64,000 nt of DNA. Origin: Variovorax paradoxus. GTDB lineage: Bacteria; Pseudomonadota; Gammaproteobacteria; Burkholderiales; Burkholderiaceae_C. The stretch covers positions 1-64,000 of the forward strand of contig NZ_JAGGNU010000033.1 of NCBI RefSeq assembly GCF_018614915.1, read 5' to 3'. The translations under genes and the position numbers were made by a program. The notes under the pieces are model-generated. The model was not told the DNA's origin. It worked only from the letters and a program-made list of their open reading frames with translations, and made no database searches. Shown here in pieces: positions 34,695 to 46,162 of this stretch. Numbering within the stretch: the stretch's first letter is position 1; the number at the start of each line of letters is the position of its first letter.

Positions 34695-34713
34695 AATGAG
34701 ATTCATTCTCATT
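34695..34713. promoter_or_regulatory. Fur box upstream of the sigma factor gene
   Basis: AATGAGATTCATTCTCATT is a near-perfect 19-base Fur-type palindrome (on the other strand AATGAGAATGAATCTCATT). It lies 24 bases before the preferred GTG start of the fecI-like gene. Iron-loaded Fur would repress the sigma gene and through it the whole receptor and siderophore cluster. It is the only Fur-type box I found in the cluster. Confidence 0.8.
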
Positions 34714-34862
34714 ATGAACCATGTGCCGCCACCCGTCGGACGCGGGCGGCTACGCTGCGCCGCAGCGGATGCTTCTTAGTTCTTTGGATGTACCCACATT
34801 GGTGGAAGACGTCGGATTAGGTCCGATGTATACCCTCAAAGTTCTCACACCGGGAGTGGGAT

Positions 34863-37800
34863 ATGCCAAGCGCCTCGCCGGACCCGCGTGCTTCGGGCTT
34901 CAAGTGGATCTCCCTCTGGGCCCCGCTGGTGATCACCGCTTGTGGCGGCGGCAACGGCGCAGGTCCGGGTGTCGCCGAGGCGCCGGCGGGCGCCAGCGGT
35001 GCTCCGGCACCCGCGCCGGCCCCTGCGGCGACCGAGCCCCCGGCCACCACTTCGCCCATCAGCAAGCCGGTCAGGACGCTGGAAGACATCGCCCAGCTGC
35101 GCCAGCTGGAGCGGGATCGTGCGGCGCCCATCGATCGCGGCCCGGGTGCACCGGGCCAGCCCTCCGCGGCAGCGGCAGCAGCCGCCGTGGACCCCAGCGC
35201 CGGCGGCCAGTGGTCGGCCCCGATCAGCTGGCCGATCAACGCCATCCACGCCGTGCTGACGTCGGACGGCAAGGTCATGAGCTACGGCACCGACCCGAGC
35301 GGCGCGCAGGGAGCGCAGCTCTACTACGACGTGTGGACGCCGGCCACCAACGCTCACAGCCTGCTGCAGCACACCACGCGCACCGACCTCTTCTGCACCG
35401 CCCAGTCCACGCTGCCCTCCGGGCTGGTGCTGCTGGCCGGCGGGGACACGCGCGGGATCACGCCGAACCAGGTCAACGGGGGCGTTCGCGACGTCAACCT
35501 GTACGACCCGGCCGCGGCCACGATCTCGCCGGGGCCGCCGATGGCCTATGCGCGCTGGTACGGAACGCTGGTGCCGCTGGCCGACGGACGCCAGCTCGTC
35601 ATGGCCGGCATCGACGCCGGCGGCGCGGGCTCTGGCGTTCCCGAGATCTACCGGCCCACGCTCGGCTGGCAGACGCTCTCCGGCATCACCGACTGGCCGG
35701 CGGACTGGTTCTATCCGCGCGCCGTGCTGGCGCCCAACGGGCGCGTGCTGGTGACCAGCAGCAACCGGCTGTTCACCATGAACACCGAGACACCCTTCAT
35801 CATGCAGATCGGCACCCTGCCCAAGGGGGCCAACTGGTCCATGCCCTGGACCATGTTCGACCGCGGCAAGGTCCTGCTGATCGCGGACGACGGCACCGCG
35901 ATGGTGGTGGACTTCAATGGCAACGTCCCGGTCGCGACTTCCATCCCCGGACCCGGCACCAACCGCATCTGGGCCAGCGCAACCGTGATGGCCGACGGCA
36001 AGGTGCTGGTCACCGGCGGCTCGGGGACCTACAACGAGCTCGTCAATACCGCCTTCACCGCGATGATCTGGGACCCGGCCACGGGCCAGTGGAGCACCGG
36101 CGCCGAGGCGACGAAGCCTCGCCTCTATCACTCGACGGCGATGCTGCTGCCGGACGGCACGGTGCTGTCGGCCGGTGGCGGCTCGCCCGGCCCGGTGATC
36201 AACCTCAATGCCGAGATCTACTCGCCGCCCTACCTGTTCGACAGCAACGGCCAGCGCCGGCCGCGGCCCATCATCGACCAGACGCCGGCCCAGCTGACGC
36301 TGGGCACCAACTTCCGCATCACCGTCGCCTCATCGCGGCCGATCCGGCGCGTCACGCTGATCCGCACCGGCGCGGTGACGCACTCCACCGATTTCGGGCA
36401 GCGCTTCCTCGAGTTGCCCTTCACCCAGGGCGGCGCCAACGTCGACGTCACCTTCAACGAGAGCCCGAACATCCTGCCGATCGGCCACTACCTGCTGTTC
36501 GCGATCGACGACGCCGGCGTGCCCTCGATCGGGAAGATCCTCAAGGTGGACGGCAGCATGACGAAGGTCGCCGACCAGGGCCAGACTTTCACCCTGCCTG
36601 CGCCGACCGTCGTGCAATTCGGCGTGGGAGGAAACTGGACACCGAAGACCGTCACCGGCAACGTGAGCTGCAAGAGCGACTTCTTCGGCATCAATCCTTC
36701 CCCCACCGTCACCAAGGCCTGCCAGGTGCTGGCGACCAAGGCCTCCGGCGTGACCCTGAGCAGCACGCAAACGACCACCGACCGCACCGTCGCCGCTCAA
36801 GGCGGCACCTTCAACATGTCGACCGCGACGCTGGTGAGCTACGGCGTCGACAACCGCTGGGTGCACAAGGTCGTGACCGGCGCCGCCGCTTGCACGACGA
36901 CCTTCTTCGGCACCGATCCGGCGCCGTCGGTGACCAAGTCCTGCGTGGCGGACTCGGGCGTCAGCGCGCCTGCGCCTGCGCCTGCGCCTGCACCGGCACC
37001 GGCACCGGCACCGGCACCGGCACCGGCACCGGCACCGGCACCGGCACCGGCACCTGCACCGGCACCGGCACCTGCACCTGCACCGGTGCCCTCCGGACCG
37101 ACGCTGGCCACGGAAGGCGGCACCTTCACGGTGTCGAGCCCGACCCCGGTGGCCTACGGCGCCGACACGCGCTGGGTGCAGAAGACGGTCAACGGCACGG
37201 TGCCCTGCACCAACGAGTTCTTCGGCAGCGACCCGGCGCCCTTCGTCGTGAAGTCCTGCAAGCAGGCGACCGCACCCGCACCCGCACCCGCACCCGCACC
37301 TGCACCTGCACCTGCACCTGCACCTGCACCTGCGCCCGCGCCTGCGCCCGCGCCCGCACCTTCGCCCGCACCTTCGCCCGCGCCTGCACCTGCGCCGCCG
37401 CCGTCCGGAGCGACGCTGGCCACTGAAGGCGGCTCCTTCACGGTGTCGAGCCCGACGCTGGTGGCTTACGGTGCCGACACTCGCTGGGTGCAGAAGACGG
37501 TCAACGGCACCGTGCCTTGCACCAACGCGTTCTTCGGCACCGACCCGGCGCCTTTCGTGGTGAAGTCCTGCAGGCTGGCGTCCGCGCCTGCGCCTGCACC
37601 CGCACCCGCACCGGCACCTGCACCGGCACCTGCACCTGCACCTGCACCTGCACCTGCACCTGCACCTGCACCAGCACCAGCACCTGCACCTGCGCCTGCG
37701 CCTGCGCCTGCACCCGCACCGGCACCGGCGCCCGCACCAGCGCCGCCACCCTCGGGCGCATTCCTGGCCAACGAAGGACAAAGCTTCACCGTGTCGGCAC

Positions 37801-37931
37801 CGACGGTGGTGAGATACGGCGCCGACACGCGCTGGGTGCAGAAGACGGTCAACGGCACGGTGCCCTGCACCAATGCCTTCTTCGGCACCGACCCGGCGCC
37901 CTACGTCGTCAAGTCGTGCCGCGTCGCCTGA
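34863..37931 (+). CDS. Galactose oxidase-like copper radical oxidase with repeat tail
   Basis: The 1022-residue lipoprotein (lipobox PLVITAC, Cys27) has an Ala/Pro-rich stalk and a Kelch-type propeller plus C-terminal E-set domain (about 105-560) of the galactose/glyoxal oxidase family. All radical-copper residues are visible: Cys178 in DLFCTAQST, Tyr233 in ARWYGTL (the cross-linked pair), Tyr422-His423 in RLYHSTAML and His507 in VTHSTDF. It should oxidise a primary alcohol or aldehyde to give H2O2 at the cell surface. From about residue 569, five repeats of ~55 residues follow, each with GG.F or GQ.F, YG.D.RW and two Cys; the last three are joined by long Ala-Pro linkers. The ATG at 34863 follows GGGAGTGGG. 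GlxA-type enzymes act in glycan remodelling in Streptomyces; the role here is unknown. Confidence 0.88.
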   Translation: MPSASPDPRASGFKWISLWAPLVITACGGGNGAGPGVAEAPAGASGAPAPAPAPAATEPPATTSPISKPVRTLEDIAQLRQLERDRAAPIDRGPGAPGQPSAAAAAAAVDPSAGGQWSAPISWPINAIHAVLTSDGKVMSYGTDPSGAQGAQLYYDVWTPATNAHSLLQHTTRTDLFCTAQSTLPSGLVLLAGGDTRGITPNQVNGGVRDVNLYDPAAATISPGPPMAYARWYGTLVPLADGRQLVMAGIDAGGAGSGVPEIYRPTLGWQTLSGITDWPADWFYPRAVLAPNGRVLVTSSNRLFTMNTETPFIMQIGTLPKGANWSMPWTMFDRGKVLLIADDGTAMVVDFNGNVPVATSIPGPGTNRIWASATVMADGKVLVTGGSGTYNELVNTAFTAMIWDPATGQWSTGAEATKPRLYHSTAMLLPDGTVLSAGGGSPGPVINLNAEIYSPPYLFDSNGQRRPRPIIDQTPAQLTLGTNFRITVASSRPIRRVTLIRTGAVTHSTDFGQRFLELPFTQGGANVDVTFNESPNILPIGHYLLFAIDDAGVPSIGKILKVDGSMTKVADQGQTFTLPAPTVVQFGVGGNWTPKTVTGNVSCKSDFFGINPSPTVTKACQVLATKASGVTLSSTQTTTDRTVAAQGGTFNMSTATLVSYGVDNRWVHKVVTGAAACTTTFFGTDPAPSVTKSCVADSGVSAPAPAPAPAPAPAPAPAPAPAPAPAPAPAPAPAPAPAPAPVPSGPTLATEGGTFTVSSPTPVAYGADTRWVQKTVNGTVPCTNEFFGSDPAPFVVKSCKQATAPAPAPAPAPAPAPAPAPAPAPAPAPAPAPSPAPSPAPAPAPPPSGATLATEGGSFTVSSPTLVAYGADTRWVQKTVNGTVPCTNAFFGTDPAPFVVKSCRLASAPAPAPAPAPAPAPAPAPAPAPAPAPAPAPAPAPAPAPAPAPAPAPAPAPAPAPPPSGAFLANEGQSFTVSAPTVVRYGADTRWVQKTVNGTVPCTNAFFGTDPAPYVVKSCRVA
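36967..37746 (+). repeat. Three Ala-Pro codon repeat tracts inside the oxidase gene
   Basis: Three tracts (about 36967-37089, 37269-37400 and 37584-37746) consist of GCACCG, GCACCT, GCGCCT and GCACCC hexamers encoding Pro-Ala in alternation. They separate the last three Cys-pair repeats and form stiff extended linkers. Such hexamer runs are prone to slippage, so tract length may differ between strains. Together with the three near-identical domain copies (37096-37260, 37412-37572 and 37758-37928) they look recently expanded. Confidence 0.85.
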
Positions 37932-37989
37932 GCCAAGGCTTCATCCGTCGAAGCAGTCGATGGTGCGGCCGCGCCGGGAGCATGCTTGA

Positions 37990-39093
37990 TCAGGCGTCCG
38001 GGGAGGGGACGGCGCGCGGCGCCGGGTCGAAGTAGATGAACTGGTTCGAGACCGGCAAGGCCAGATTCGAGTACGAGAAAGACAAGCTGACGTCCAGCGC
38101 GCGCACCTGGTGCCACCAGCCCAGCGGCAGGAACATCGTCTCGCCCGGCCAGACCACGACTTCGAGTACGCGCACGCCTTCGAACAAGGGAAACTGTCTC
38201 AGGTCGATCGCATCCAGGTCGATGGGGCTGAAGACGCCGTTCGTGTTGTACAGGCGCTGCCCCTGCAGCGGCGAGACGAGGCGCCAGCGCTTGCGCCCGA
38301 CGACCTGCGTGTGGAACAGCATCAGCGTGTCGTGGTGCAAGGGGGTCACGGTGCCTCCCGGCCCGAACCAGAACGAGGAACGCCAGGCCAGCTCCGCGCG
38401 ATCGCAGCACGGCGGCAGGCTGCCGATGTCATCGAGCAGAGGCGCGAAGTCGGGTCGCCGCAACGCTTCGTTGTTGGCGGTGAGGTAATAGTCGTTGCTT
38501 TCGCCGCCGGCGAGCACCTGATCGACGAAATCGCCCAGGCGGACCGTCCGCCGATGCGAAGCCTTGTCTTCCTCGTAGCGTGGATTCGCCTGGCGTTCGG
38601 CCTGGACGTCGACCTCGAGATGGCCGAAGCGCGTCTTCAGGTCGTCCGGCGACCAGCGCCGCATCGCCGGCCAGTCCCGCGTATGGCCCGTGAGCACCAG
38701 GGGCCGGCAGCCCCGCACGTAGCGATCGATGAATTCCTCCTCGCTGACCGACACGCGCTTCTCCACGATGCCGTACATCGGATCGATCTCCCAGAGCAGC
38801 TGCAGGTTGGCCAGCGTCGACTCGAGCTTGCGCAGTTGCTGCGCCCGACCCTCGGCCGCGATGTAGACCGCGTTGACGGGCACCTGTGCGATCAACTCCG
38901 CGCTGGCTTGCGCGTCGACACCGGCAGCGGTCATGACCGCCAGCATCGATTCCGGCGTGCAGCCGCGCAGCAACTGCTCGGTGACCCAGCGCAGCCACTC
39001 GGGCGTCAGCGGTGCGCCCGCCGGAGCCGAAGATGCTTTCTCGGCCTGACTCTCGGGCGGGCGCGGCGGAGCAGGCGGCATAGGTAGATTCAT
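37990..39093 (-). CDS. JmjC/cupin-8 domain oxygenase-like protein
   Basis: The 367-residue protein has a C-terminal cupin-8/JmjC domain with an iron-binding HHD in TPLHHDTLMLFHTQVVG, the third His in LPLGWWHQVRAL and 2-oxoglutarate-type residues in RKRWRLVSP. The first ~130 residues are helical (TPEWLRWVTEQLLRG) and may bind the substrate or partner. Family members hydroxylate proteins or small molecules with Fe(II) and 2-oxoglutarate. The ATG at 39093 has AGGAGATCTCCGC before it. It converges with the copper oxidase gene, 58 bases away. The target is unknown. Confidence 0.82.
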   Translation of the reverse strand: MNLPMPPAPPRPPESQAEKASSAPAGAPLTPEWLRWVTEQLLRGCTPESMLAVMTAAGVDAQASAELIAQVPVNAVYIAAEGRAQQLRKLESTLANLQLLWEIDPMYGIVEKRVSVSEEEFIDRYVRGCRPLVLTGHTRDWPAMRRWSPDDLKTRFGHLEVDVQAERQANPRYEEDKASHRRTVRLGDFVDQVLAGGESNDYYLTANNEALRRPDFAPLLDDIGSLPPCCDRAELAWRSSFWFGPGGTVTPLHHDTLMLFHTQVVGRKRWRLVSPLQGQRLYNTNGVFSPIDLDAIDLRQFPLFEGVRVLEVVVWPGETMFLPLGWWHQVRALDVSLSFSYSNLALPVSNQFIYFDPAPRAVPSPDA

Positions 39094-39200
39094 GCGGAGA
39101 TCTCCTGCGTTCTCTGGCCTGTCGATTGTGTGCCGAGCTCGGCCGAGATGCGGTTGGCGCAAGCCCTAGGATGACGGGTGCGACGTCCAAGAGTGCCGCC

Positions 39201-40103
39201 TCAGCGCTCCCACCACCCTTCCCCGAACCGCCCCTGCAAGAAGGCCACGAAGGTCGATACCTTCCCCGGCACCAGTTTCGGCGACGGGAACACGGCGTGG
39301 ATCTCCTGCTCCGGCAGCGCATGCCCCGGCAGCACCTCCACCACCTTGCCCGCGGCCAGCGAATCGCTCGCCACGTAGCGCGGCATCAGCGCGATGCCGA
39401 GCCCCTCGCGCGCCGCCGCCAGCACGGCCGAGAGGTTGTTGGAGCGCAACCGGCCCGTGACCGGCACCGTGACCGGCTCGCCCTTGGGCGTGTGCATGCG
39501 CCAGACGTCGTCGCCCACGACGCTGCTGTAGATCAGCGCCACGTGCGCGCTCAGGTCCTGCGCGCGCTTCGGCGTGCCGTGCTTCTTCAGATAGCCCGGC
39601 GCCGCGACCATGACCCAGGGGTTCATGCCGAGAAAGCGCGCGCCCAGCGATGAATCGGCCAACTTGCCCATGCGCACCGCGACGTCGATGCCCTGGGCGA
39701 TCAGGTCGACGTAGCGGTCCTCGAAGCTGAGGTCGATCTGCACCTGCGGATGGCGCGCCATGTACTCCAGCGCGAGCGGCACCACCGCGCGCCGTCCGAA
39801 GGCGACCGAGGTGCCGACGCGCAGCAGGCCTTGCGCCTGCGATTCGCGCAGCCGCACCACGCTCTCGGCCTCTTCGGTCTCGCGCACGATGGTCTTGCAC
39901 TTCTCGTAGTAGAGCGCCCCCGATTCGGTGAGGCTCACGCCGCGCGTGTTGCGGTTGAGCAGGCGCACCTTGAGCCGCGCCTCGGTGGCCGCGACCTGCT
40001 TGGTCACGGTGGGCTGGGTGGTGTTGAATTCGCGCGCCGCCTTGGAGAAGCTGCCGGTCTCCACCACGCGCACGAACATCTCCATTGCCAACAGTCTGTC
40101 CAT
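39201..40103 (-). CDS. LysR-type regulator next to gcl operon
   Basis: The 300-residue LysR protein has an N-terminal helix-turn-helix ([40 protein letters not shown]) and a substrate-binding domain of the AaeR/CrgA-like type ([42 protein letters not shown]). It is divergent from gcl across 111 bases that hold a perfect palindrome (40123-40139). It probably regulates glyoxylate use, sensing glyoxylate or a related acid, which is an inference from position. Confidence 0.88.
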   Translation of the reverse strand: MDRLLAMEMFVRVVETGSFSKAAREFNTTQPTVTKQVAATEARLKVRLLNRNTRGVSLTESGALYYEKCKTIVRETEEAESVVRLRESQAQGLLRVGTSVAFGRRAVVPLALEYMARHPQVQIDLSFEDRYVDLIAQGIDVAVRMGKLADSSLGARFLGMNPWVMVAAPGYLKKHGTPKRAQDLSAHVALIYSSVVGDDVWRMHTPKGEPVTVPVTGRLRSNNLSAVLAAAREGLGIALMPRYVASDSLAAGKVVEVLPGHALPEQEIHAVFPSPKLVPGKVSTFVAFLQGRFGEGWWER

Positions 40104-40122
40104 GCCCCGAATCGTAGCCAGT

Positions 40123-40139
40123 TATTCCACCCTGGAATA
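40123..40139. promoter_or_regulatory. Candidate LysR operator TATTCCA-N3-TGGAATA
   Basis: This perfect 7-base inverted repeat with a CCC spacer is centred in the divergent region between the LysR gene (20 bases from its start) and gcl (75 bases from its start). The size and symmetry suit a LysR-type binding site controlling both directions. Confidence 0.55.
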
Positions 40140-40214
40140 GCTTTTATGGTCCCGCGCCGCCTTCTGCCGGAGGCCTCGAATTCCTACAGTCGGTGCATCC
40201 CAAGGAGACTCAAC

Positions 40215-42008
<1,794 letters not shown>

Positions 42009-42027
42009 TTTCGAGGAGACAAGACAC

Positions 42028-42807
42028 ATGCCCCGATTCGCTGCCAATCTCACGATGCTCTTCACCGAGCTGCCTTTCATGGAACGCTTCGAGGCCGCTG
42101 CCAAGGCCGGCTTCAAGGCCGTCGAATACCTGTTCCCCTATGCCTACGACAAGAAGGAACTGACCGCCGCGCTGCGTGCCAACGGCCTGCAGCAGGTGCT
42201 GCACAACCTGCCCGCCGGCAACTGGGAGAGCGGCGAGCGCGGCATCGCCTGCCATCCGGAGCGCGTGAGCGAGTTCCGCGAAGGCGTCGGCATGGCGATC
42301 GACTACGCGACGGCGTTGGGCTGCCCCAAAGTCAATTGCCTGCTGGGCAAGCTGCCTCAGGGCCTGAGCCCGGCCGAGGCGAACAAGGTGGCGGTCGAGA
42401 ACCTGCGCTTCGCCGCGAAGGAGCTCGAAGGCGCGGGCATCCGCCTCCTGATCGAGCCGATCAACCACTTCGACATTCCCGGCTTCTTTCTCACGCGCAC
42501 CGACCAGGCACTGGCGCTGATCGAGGAGGTCGCATCGACCAACCTGCTGCTGCAGTACGACATCTACCACGCGCAGCGCATGGAAGGCGAGCTCGGCGCC
42601 ACGATCGCGAAGAACATGGCGAAGATCGGCCACATCCAGCTGGCCGACAACCCCGGCCGCGGCGAGCCCGGCACCGGCGAGATCAACTACCCGTGGCTCT
42701 TCAAGCACATCGACGCCATCGGCTACACCGGCTGGATCGGCTGCGAATACAAGCCGCGCAGCGACACGGTGAATGGCCTCGGATGGCGCACCGCCCTCAC
42801 GCAATAA
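42028..42807 (+). CDS. hyi: Hydroxypyruvate isomerase
   Basis: The 259-residue TIM-barrel protein interconverts hydroxypyruvate and tartronate semialdehyde. Hallmarks are ANLTMLFTELPFMERFEAAA at the N-terminus, the Glu and His metal residues in LLIEPINHFDIPGFF and LLLQYDIYHAQRMEG, and IGHIQLADNPGRGEPGTGE toward the end. The ATG at 42028 follows CGAGGAGACAAGACAC. It sits 19 bases after gcl and 14 before glxR. Confidence 0.95.
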   Translation: MPRFAANLTMLFTELPFMERFEAAAKAGFKAVEYLFPYAYDKKELTAALRANGLQQVLHNLPAGNWESGERGIACHPERVSEFREGVGMAIDYATALGCPKVNCLLGKLPQGLSPAEANKVAVENLRFAAKELEGAGIRLLIEPINHFDIPGFFLTRTDQALALIEEVASTNLLLQYDIYHAQRMEGELGATIAKNMAKIGHIQLADNPGRGEPGTGEINYPWLFKHIDAIGYTGWIGCEYKPRSDTVNGLGWRTALTQ

Positions 42808-42821
42808 GGAACAGACGACAC

Positions 42822-43724
42822 ATGTCCAACGCATCGCAAAAGATCGGCTTCATCGGCCTCGGCATCATGGGCGCGCCCATGGCGGGCCACCTGCTCGACG
42901 CCGGCCATCAGCTCTTCGTCCACACCCAGGGGCCCATGCCCGAGCTCTTCGTCGCCAAGGCCACGGTCTGCGCGTCGGCTGCCGAGGTGACGAAGCTGGC
43001 CGACATCGTCTTCATCATGGTGCCCGACACGCCCGACGTGGAGAAAGTGCTGTTCGGCGAGAACGGCGTCGCCGCGGCGCTGACCAAGGGTAAGACCGTG
43101 GTCGACTGCAGTTCGATCGACCCGATCGCGACCAAGGGCTTCGCGAAGAAGATCGTCGAGCTCGGCTGCGGTTATGTCGACGCGCCGGTCTCGGGCGGCG
43201 AAGTGGGCGCCAAGGCGGCCAGCCTCACCATCATGTGCGGCGGCGACGAAGGCACCTTCGGGCGCGTGCGGCCGCTGCTCGAGAAGATGGGCAAGAACGT
43301 CACGCTGGTCGGCGGCGCCGGCGACGGCCAGGTCTGCAAGGTGGCCAACCAGATCATCGTGGCGCTCAACATCGCGGCCGTCGGCGAGGCGCTGGTGTTC
43401 GCCAGCAAGGCCGGCGCCGATCCGGCCAAGGTGCGGCAGGCGCTGATGGGCGGCTTCGCTTCCTCGCGCATTCTCGAAGTGCATGGCGAGCGCATGATCA
43501 AGCGCACCTTCGCGCCGGGCTTCCGCATCGCGCTGCACCAGAAGGACCTGAACCTCGCGATGCAGAGCGCGCGTTCGCTCGGCGTCGCGCTGCCGCAGAC
43601 CGCGGGCGCCGCGCAGCTGATGAACGCCTGCGCCGCGCTCGGCCACGGCCAGGACGATCATTCGGCGCTGGTGCGCGCGCTGGAGGCGCTGGCGCAGCAT
43701 CCGGTGGCGCCCGACGCGGCTTGA
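42822..43724 (+). CDS. glxR: Tartronate semialdehyde reductase (2-hydroxy-3-oxopropionate reductase)
   Basis: The 300-residue beta-hydroxyacid dehydrogenase has the NAD(P) site IGFIGLGIMGAPMAGHLLDA (8-27), substrate-binding DAPVSGGEVGA, and the catalytic Lys in GDGQVCKVANQIIVA. It reduces tartronate semialdehyde to glycerate, finishing the route begun by Gcl. The gene is preceded by AAGGAACAGACGACAC. A hairpin follows the stop (43733-43750). Confidence 0.94.
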   Translation: MSNASQKIGFIGLGIMGAPMAGHLLDAGHQLFVHTQGPMPELFVAKATVCASAAEVTKLADIVFIMVPDTPDVEKVLFGENGVAAALTKGKTVVDCSSIDPIATKGFAKKIVELGCGYVDAPVSGGEVGAKAASLTIMCGGDEGTFGRVRPLLEKMGKNVTLVGGAGDGQVCKVANQIIVALNIAAVGEALVFASKAGADPAKVRQALMGGFASSRILEVHGERMIKRTFAPGFRIALHQKDLNLAMQSARSLGVALPQTAGAAQLMNACAALGHGQDDHSALVRALEALAQHPVAPDAA

Positions 43725-43732
43725 ATTTCGGG

Positions 43733-43752
43733 AGCGCGCGAGAGCGCGCTTT
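43733..43752 (+). terminator. Likely terminator of the gcl operon
   Basis: The inverted repeat AGCGCGC-GAGA-GCGCGCT gives a 7-base stem with a 4-base loop followed by TTTC, starting 9 bases after the glxR stop. The T run is short, so termination strength is uncertain. Confidence 0.5.
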
Positions 43753-43820
43753 CACCGACGACCGGCGCATCACTTTGGGGTAGCCTCTGTTCTTGAGCCC
43801 AGAACAGCAAGGAGACCCCG

Positions 43821-46145
43821 ATGGCCCAGGCACTTTCCCCCGCAGAAGAGGCGTTGCGCGACGCCGCCCGCGAATACCACCGCTCGCCCGTCAAGGGCAA
43901 GATCTCGATTTCCCCCACCAAGCCGCTTTTGAACCAGCGCGATCTCTCGCTGGCCTACTCGCCCGGCGTGGCCTACCCCTGCCTGGACATCGAGGCCGAC
44001 CCCTCGAAGGCGGCCGAGTACACCTCGCGCGGCAACCTGGTGGGCGTGGTCACCAACGGCACCGCGGTGCTGGGCCTGGGCAACATCGGGCCGCTGGCCG
44101 CCAAGCCGGTGATGGAAGGCAAGGGCTGCCTGTTCAAGAAGTTCGCGGGCATCGACGTGTTCGACATCGAGCTGGCCGAAACCGACCCCGACAAGCTGGT
44201 CGACATCATCGCGGCGCTGGAGCCGACGCTGGGCGGCATCAACCTCGAGGACATCAAGGCGCCCGAGTGCTTCTACATCGAGAAGAAGCTGCGCGAGCGC
44301 ATGAACATCCCGGTGTTCCATGACGACCAGCACGGCACGGCCATCATCTCGGCGGCCGCGCTGCTGAACGGGCTCGAGCTGGTCGGCAAGAAGATCGAGG
44401 AAGTGAAGATCGCGGTCTCGGGCGCCGGCGCCGCCGCCATCGCCTGCCTCGACGTGATGACCGGGCTGGGCGCGAAGCACGCCAACATCTATGCGGTCGA
44501 CTCCAAGGGCCTGATCTACATCGGCCGCCCGGGCGGCTTCGACGATTCGAAGTCGCGCTATGCGCAGAAGGACACCGGGGCCCGCACCCTGGCCGACGTG
44601 ATGAAGGGCGCCGACGTCTTTCTCGGCTGCTCGGCGCCCGGCGTGGTCTCGCAGGACATGGTCAAGAGCATGGGCAGCCAGCCGATCATCCTGGCGCTGG
44701 CCAACCCCGAGCCGGAGATCCGGCCCGAGCTCGCCAAGGAAGTGCGCCCCGACTGCATCATCGCGACCGGCCGCTCGGACTACCCGAACCAGGTCAACAA
44801 CGTCCTGTGCTTCCCTTACATCTTCCGCGGCGCGCTCGACTGCGGCGCGAGCAAGATCACGGAAGAGATGAAGCTGGCCTGCGTGCGCGAGATCGCCGAC
44901 CTCACCAAGGCCGACATCAGCGAGGAAGTGGCCACCGCCTACGCCGGCCAGGAGCTCGCCTTCGGCCCCGACTACATCATCCCCAAGCCCTTCGACTCGC
45001 GCCTGATCCTGCGCATCGCGCCGGCCGTGGCCAAGGCGGCCGAGGCTTCGGGCGTGGCCGCGCGGCCCATCGAGGACCTCGAGGCCTACCGCCAGCACCT
45101 CACGCGCTTCGTCTACCAGACCGGCATGTTCATGCGGCCGGTGTTCACCGCCGCCAAGCTGGCGAGCGCCAAGCGCGTCGCCTACTGCGAGGGCGAGGAC
45201 GACCGCGTCCTGCGCGCCGCCCAGCTGGCGGTCGACGAAGGCCTGGCCAAGCCGATCCTGATCGGCCGCCCCGCGGTGATCGAGACGCGCATCAAGAAGG
45301 CCGGCCTGCGCATCAAGCTCGGCGTGGACGTGGACACCGTCGACCCCGAGGACGATCCGCGCTTCCGTATCTATTGGGAGGCCTACCACCGGCTCATGGG
45401 CCGCCGCGGCATCACGCCCGAGGCCTCGAAGGCGATGGTGCGGCGCTCCAACACCACCATCGGCTCGCTGATGGTCCAACTGGGCGATGCCGACGCGATG
45501 CTTTGCGGCCTGGTCGGCCGCTTCGACAGCCACCTGCGGATCCTGCACAACGTGCTGGGCCTGAAGCGCGGCGCGCCGGGTTTCGCGACGCTCAACGCGC
45601 TCACGCTCGAGAAGTACACGCTCTTCATCGCCGACACCAACGTGCACGAGGACCCGAGCGCCGAGACGCTGGCCGAGATCGCGCTCATGGCGGCCGAGGA
45701 AGTACGCCGTTTCGGCCTGCCGCCCAAGGTGGCCTTCCTCTCGCATTCCAACTTCGGCTCCTCCGAGCGCGGCTCGGCACGCAAGATGCGGCTGGCGCGC
45801 GACCTGTTCTCGAAGATGGCGCCCGACATCGAGTGCGACGGCGAGATGCACGGCGACGCGGCGCTGTCGGGCACGGTGCGGCACAACGCGCTGCCCGAGA
45901 CCACGCTGACCGGCGAGGCCAACCTCCTGATCTGCCCGAACCTCGATGCCGCCAACATCCTGTTCAACGTGCTGAAGATGACCGGCGGCAACGGCGTGAC
46001 GGTCGGCCCGATCCTCATGGGCGCGGCCGGCTCGGCCCACATCCTCACGCCCTCGGCCACCGTGCGGCGCGTGCTCAACATGACGGCGCTCGCCGTCGCC
46101 AACGCCACCTCGCACGCCATCTCGCCGGTCAGCTCGCCCAAGTAG
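43821..46145 (+). CDS. maeB: NADP-dependent malic enzyme with phosphotransacetylase-like domain
   Basis: The 774-residue MaeB converts malate to pyruvate, CO2 and NADPH. The malic N-domain ([16 protein letters not shown], the metal site FHDDQHGTA), the NAD(P) domain ([14 protein letters not shown]) and a C-terminal phosphate acetyltransferase-like domain from about residue 440 ([19 protein letters not shown]) are all present. The latter is regulatory rather than catalytic in known MaeB proteins. Length is normal for the family (about 760). The ATG at 43821 follows AAGGAGACCCCG. A strong terminator follows. Confidence 0.95.
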   Translation: MAQALSPAEEALRDAAREYHRSPVKGKISISPTKPLLNQRDLSLAYSPGVAYPCLDIEADPSKAAEYTSRGNLVGVVTNGTAVLGLGNIGPLAAKPVMEGKGCLFKKFAGIDVFDIELAETDPDKLVDIIAALEPTLGGINLEDIKAPECFYIEKKLRERMNIPVFHDDQHGTAIISAAALLNGLELVGKKIEEVKIAVSGAGAAAIACLDVMTGLGAKHANIYAVDSKGLIYIGRPGGFDDSKSRYAQKDTGARTLADVMKGADVFLGCSAPGVVSQDMVKSMGSQPIILALANPEPEIRPELAKEVRPDCIIATGRSDYPNQVNNVLCFPYIFRGALDCGASKITEEMKLACVREIADLTKADISEEVATAYAGQELAFGPDYIIPKPFDSRLILRIAPAVAKAAEASGVAARPIEDLEAYRQHLTRFVYQTGMFMRPVFTAAKLASAKRVAYCEGEDDRVLRAAQLAVDEGLAKPILIGRPAVIETRIKKAGLRIKLGVDVDTVDPEDDPRFRIYWEAYHRLMGRRGITPEASKAMVRRSNTTIGSLMVQLGDADAMLCGLVGRFDSHLRILHNVLGLKRGAPGFATLNALTLEKYTLFIADTNVHEDPSAETLAEIALMAAEEVRRFGLPPKVAFLSHSNFGSSERGSARKMRLARDLFSKMAPDIECDGEMHGDAALSGTVRHNALPETTLTGEANLLICPNLDAANILFNVLKMTGGNGVTVGPILMGAAGSAHILTPSATVRRVLNMTALAVANATSHAISPVSSPK

Positions 46146-46162
46146 CCTGCGCACCACAACAG

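Noticed and set aside
36967..37746. Regularly repeated short units that might suggest a CRISPR array
   Set aside because: The units are in-frame hexamers encoding Pro-Ala inside an intact gene, with no unique spacers.
36330..37781. Long minus-strand open frame rich in Cys and Arg
   Set aside because: It is the complement of the Ala-Pro repeat tracts of the copper oxidase gene; composition is purely repeat-driven, with no start signal.
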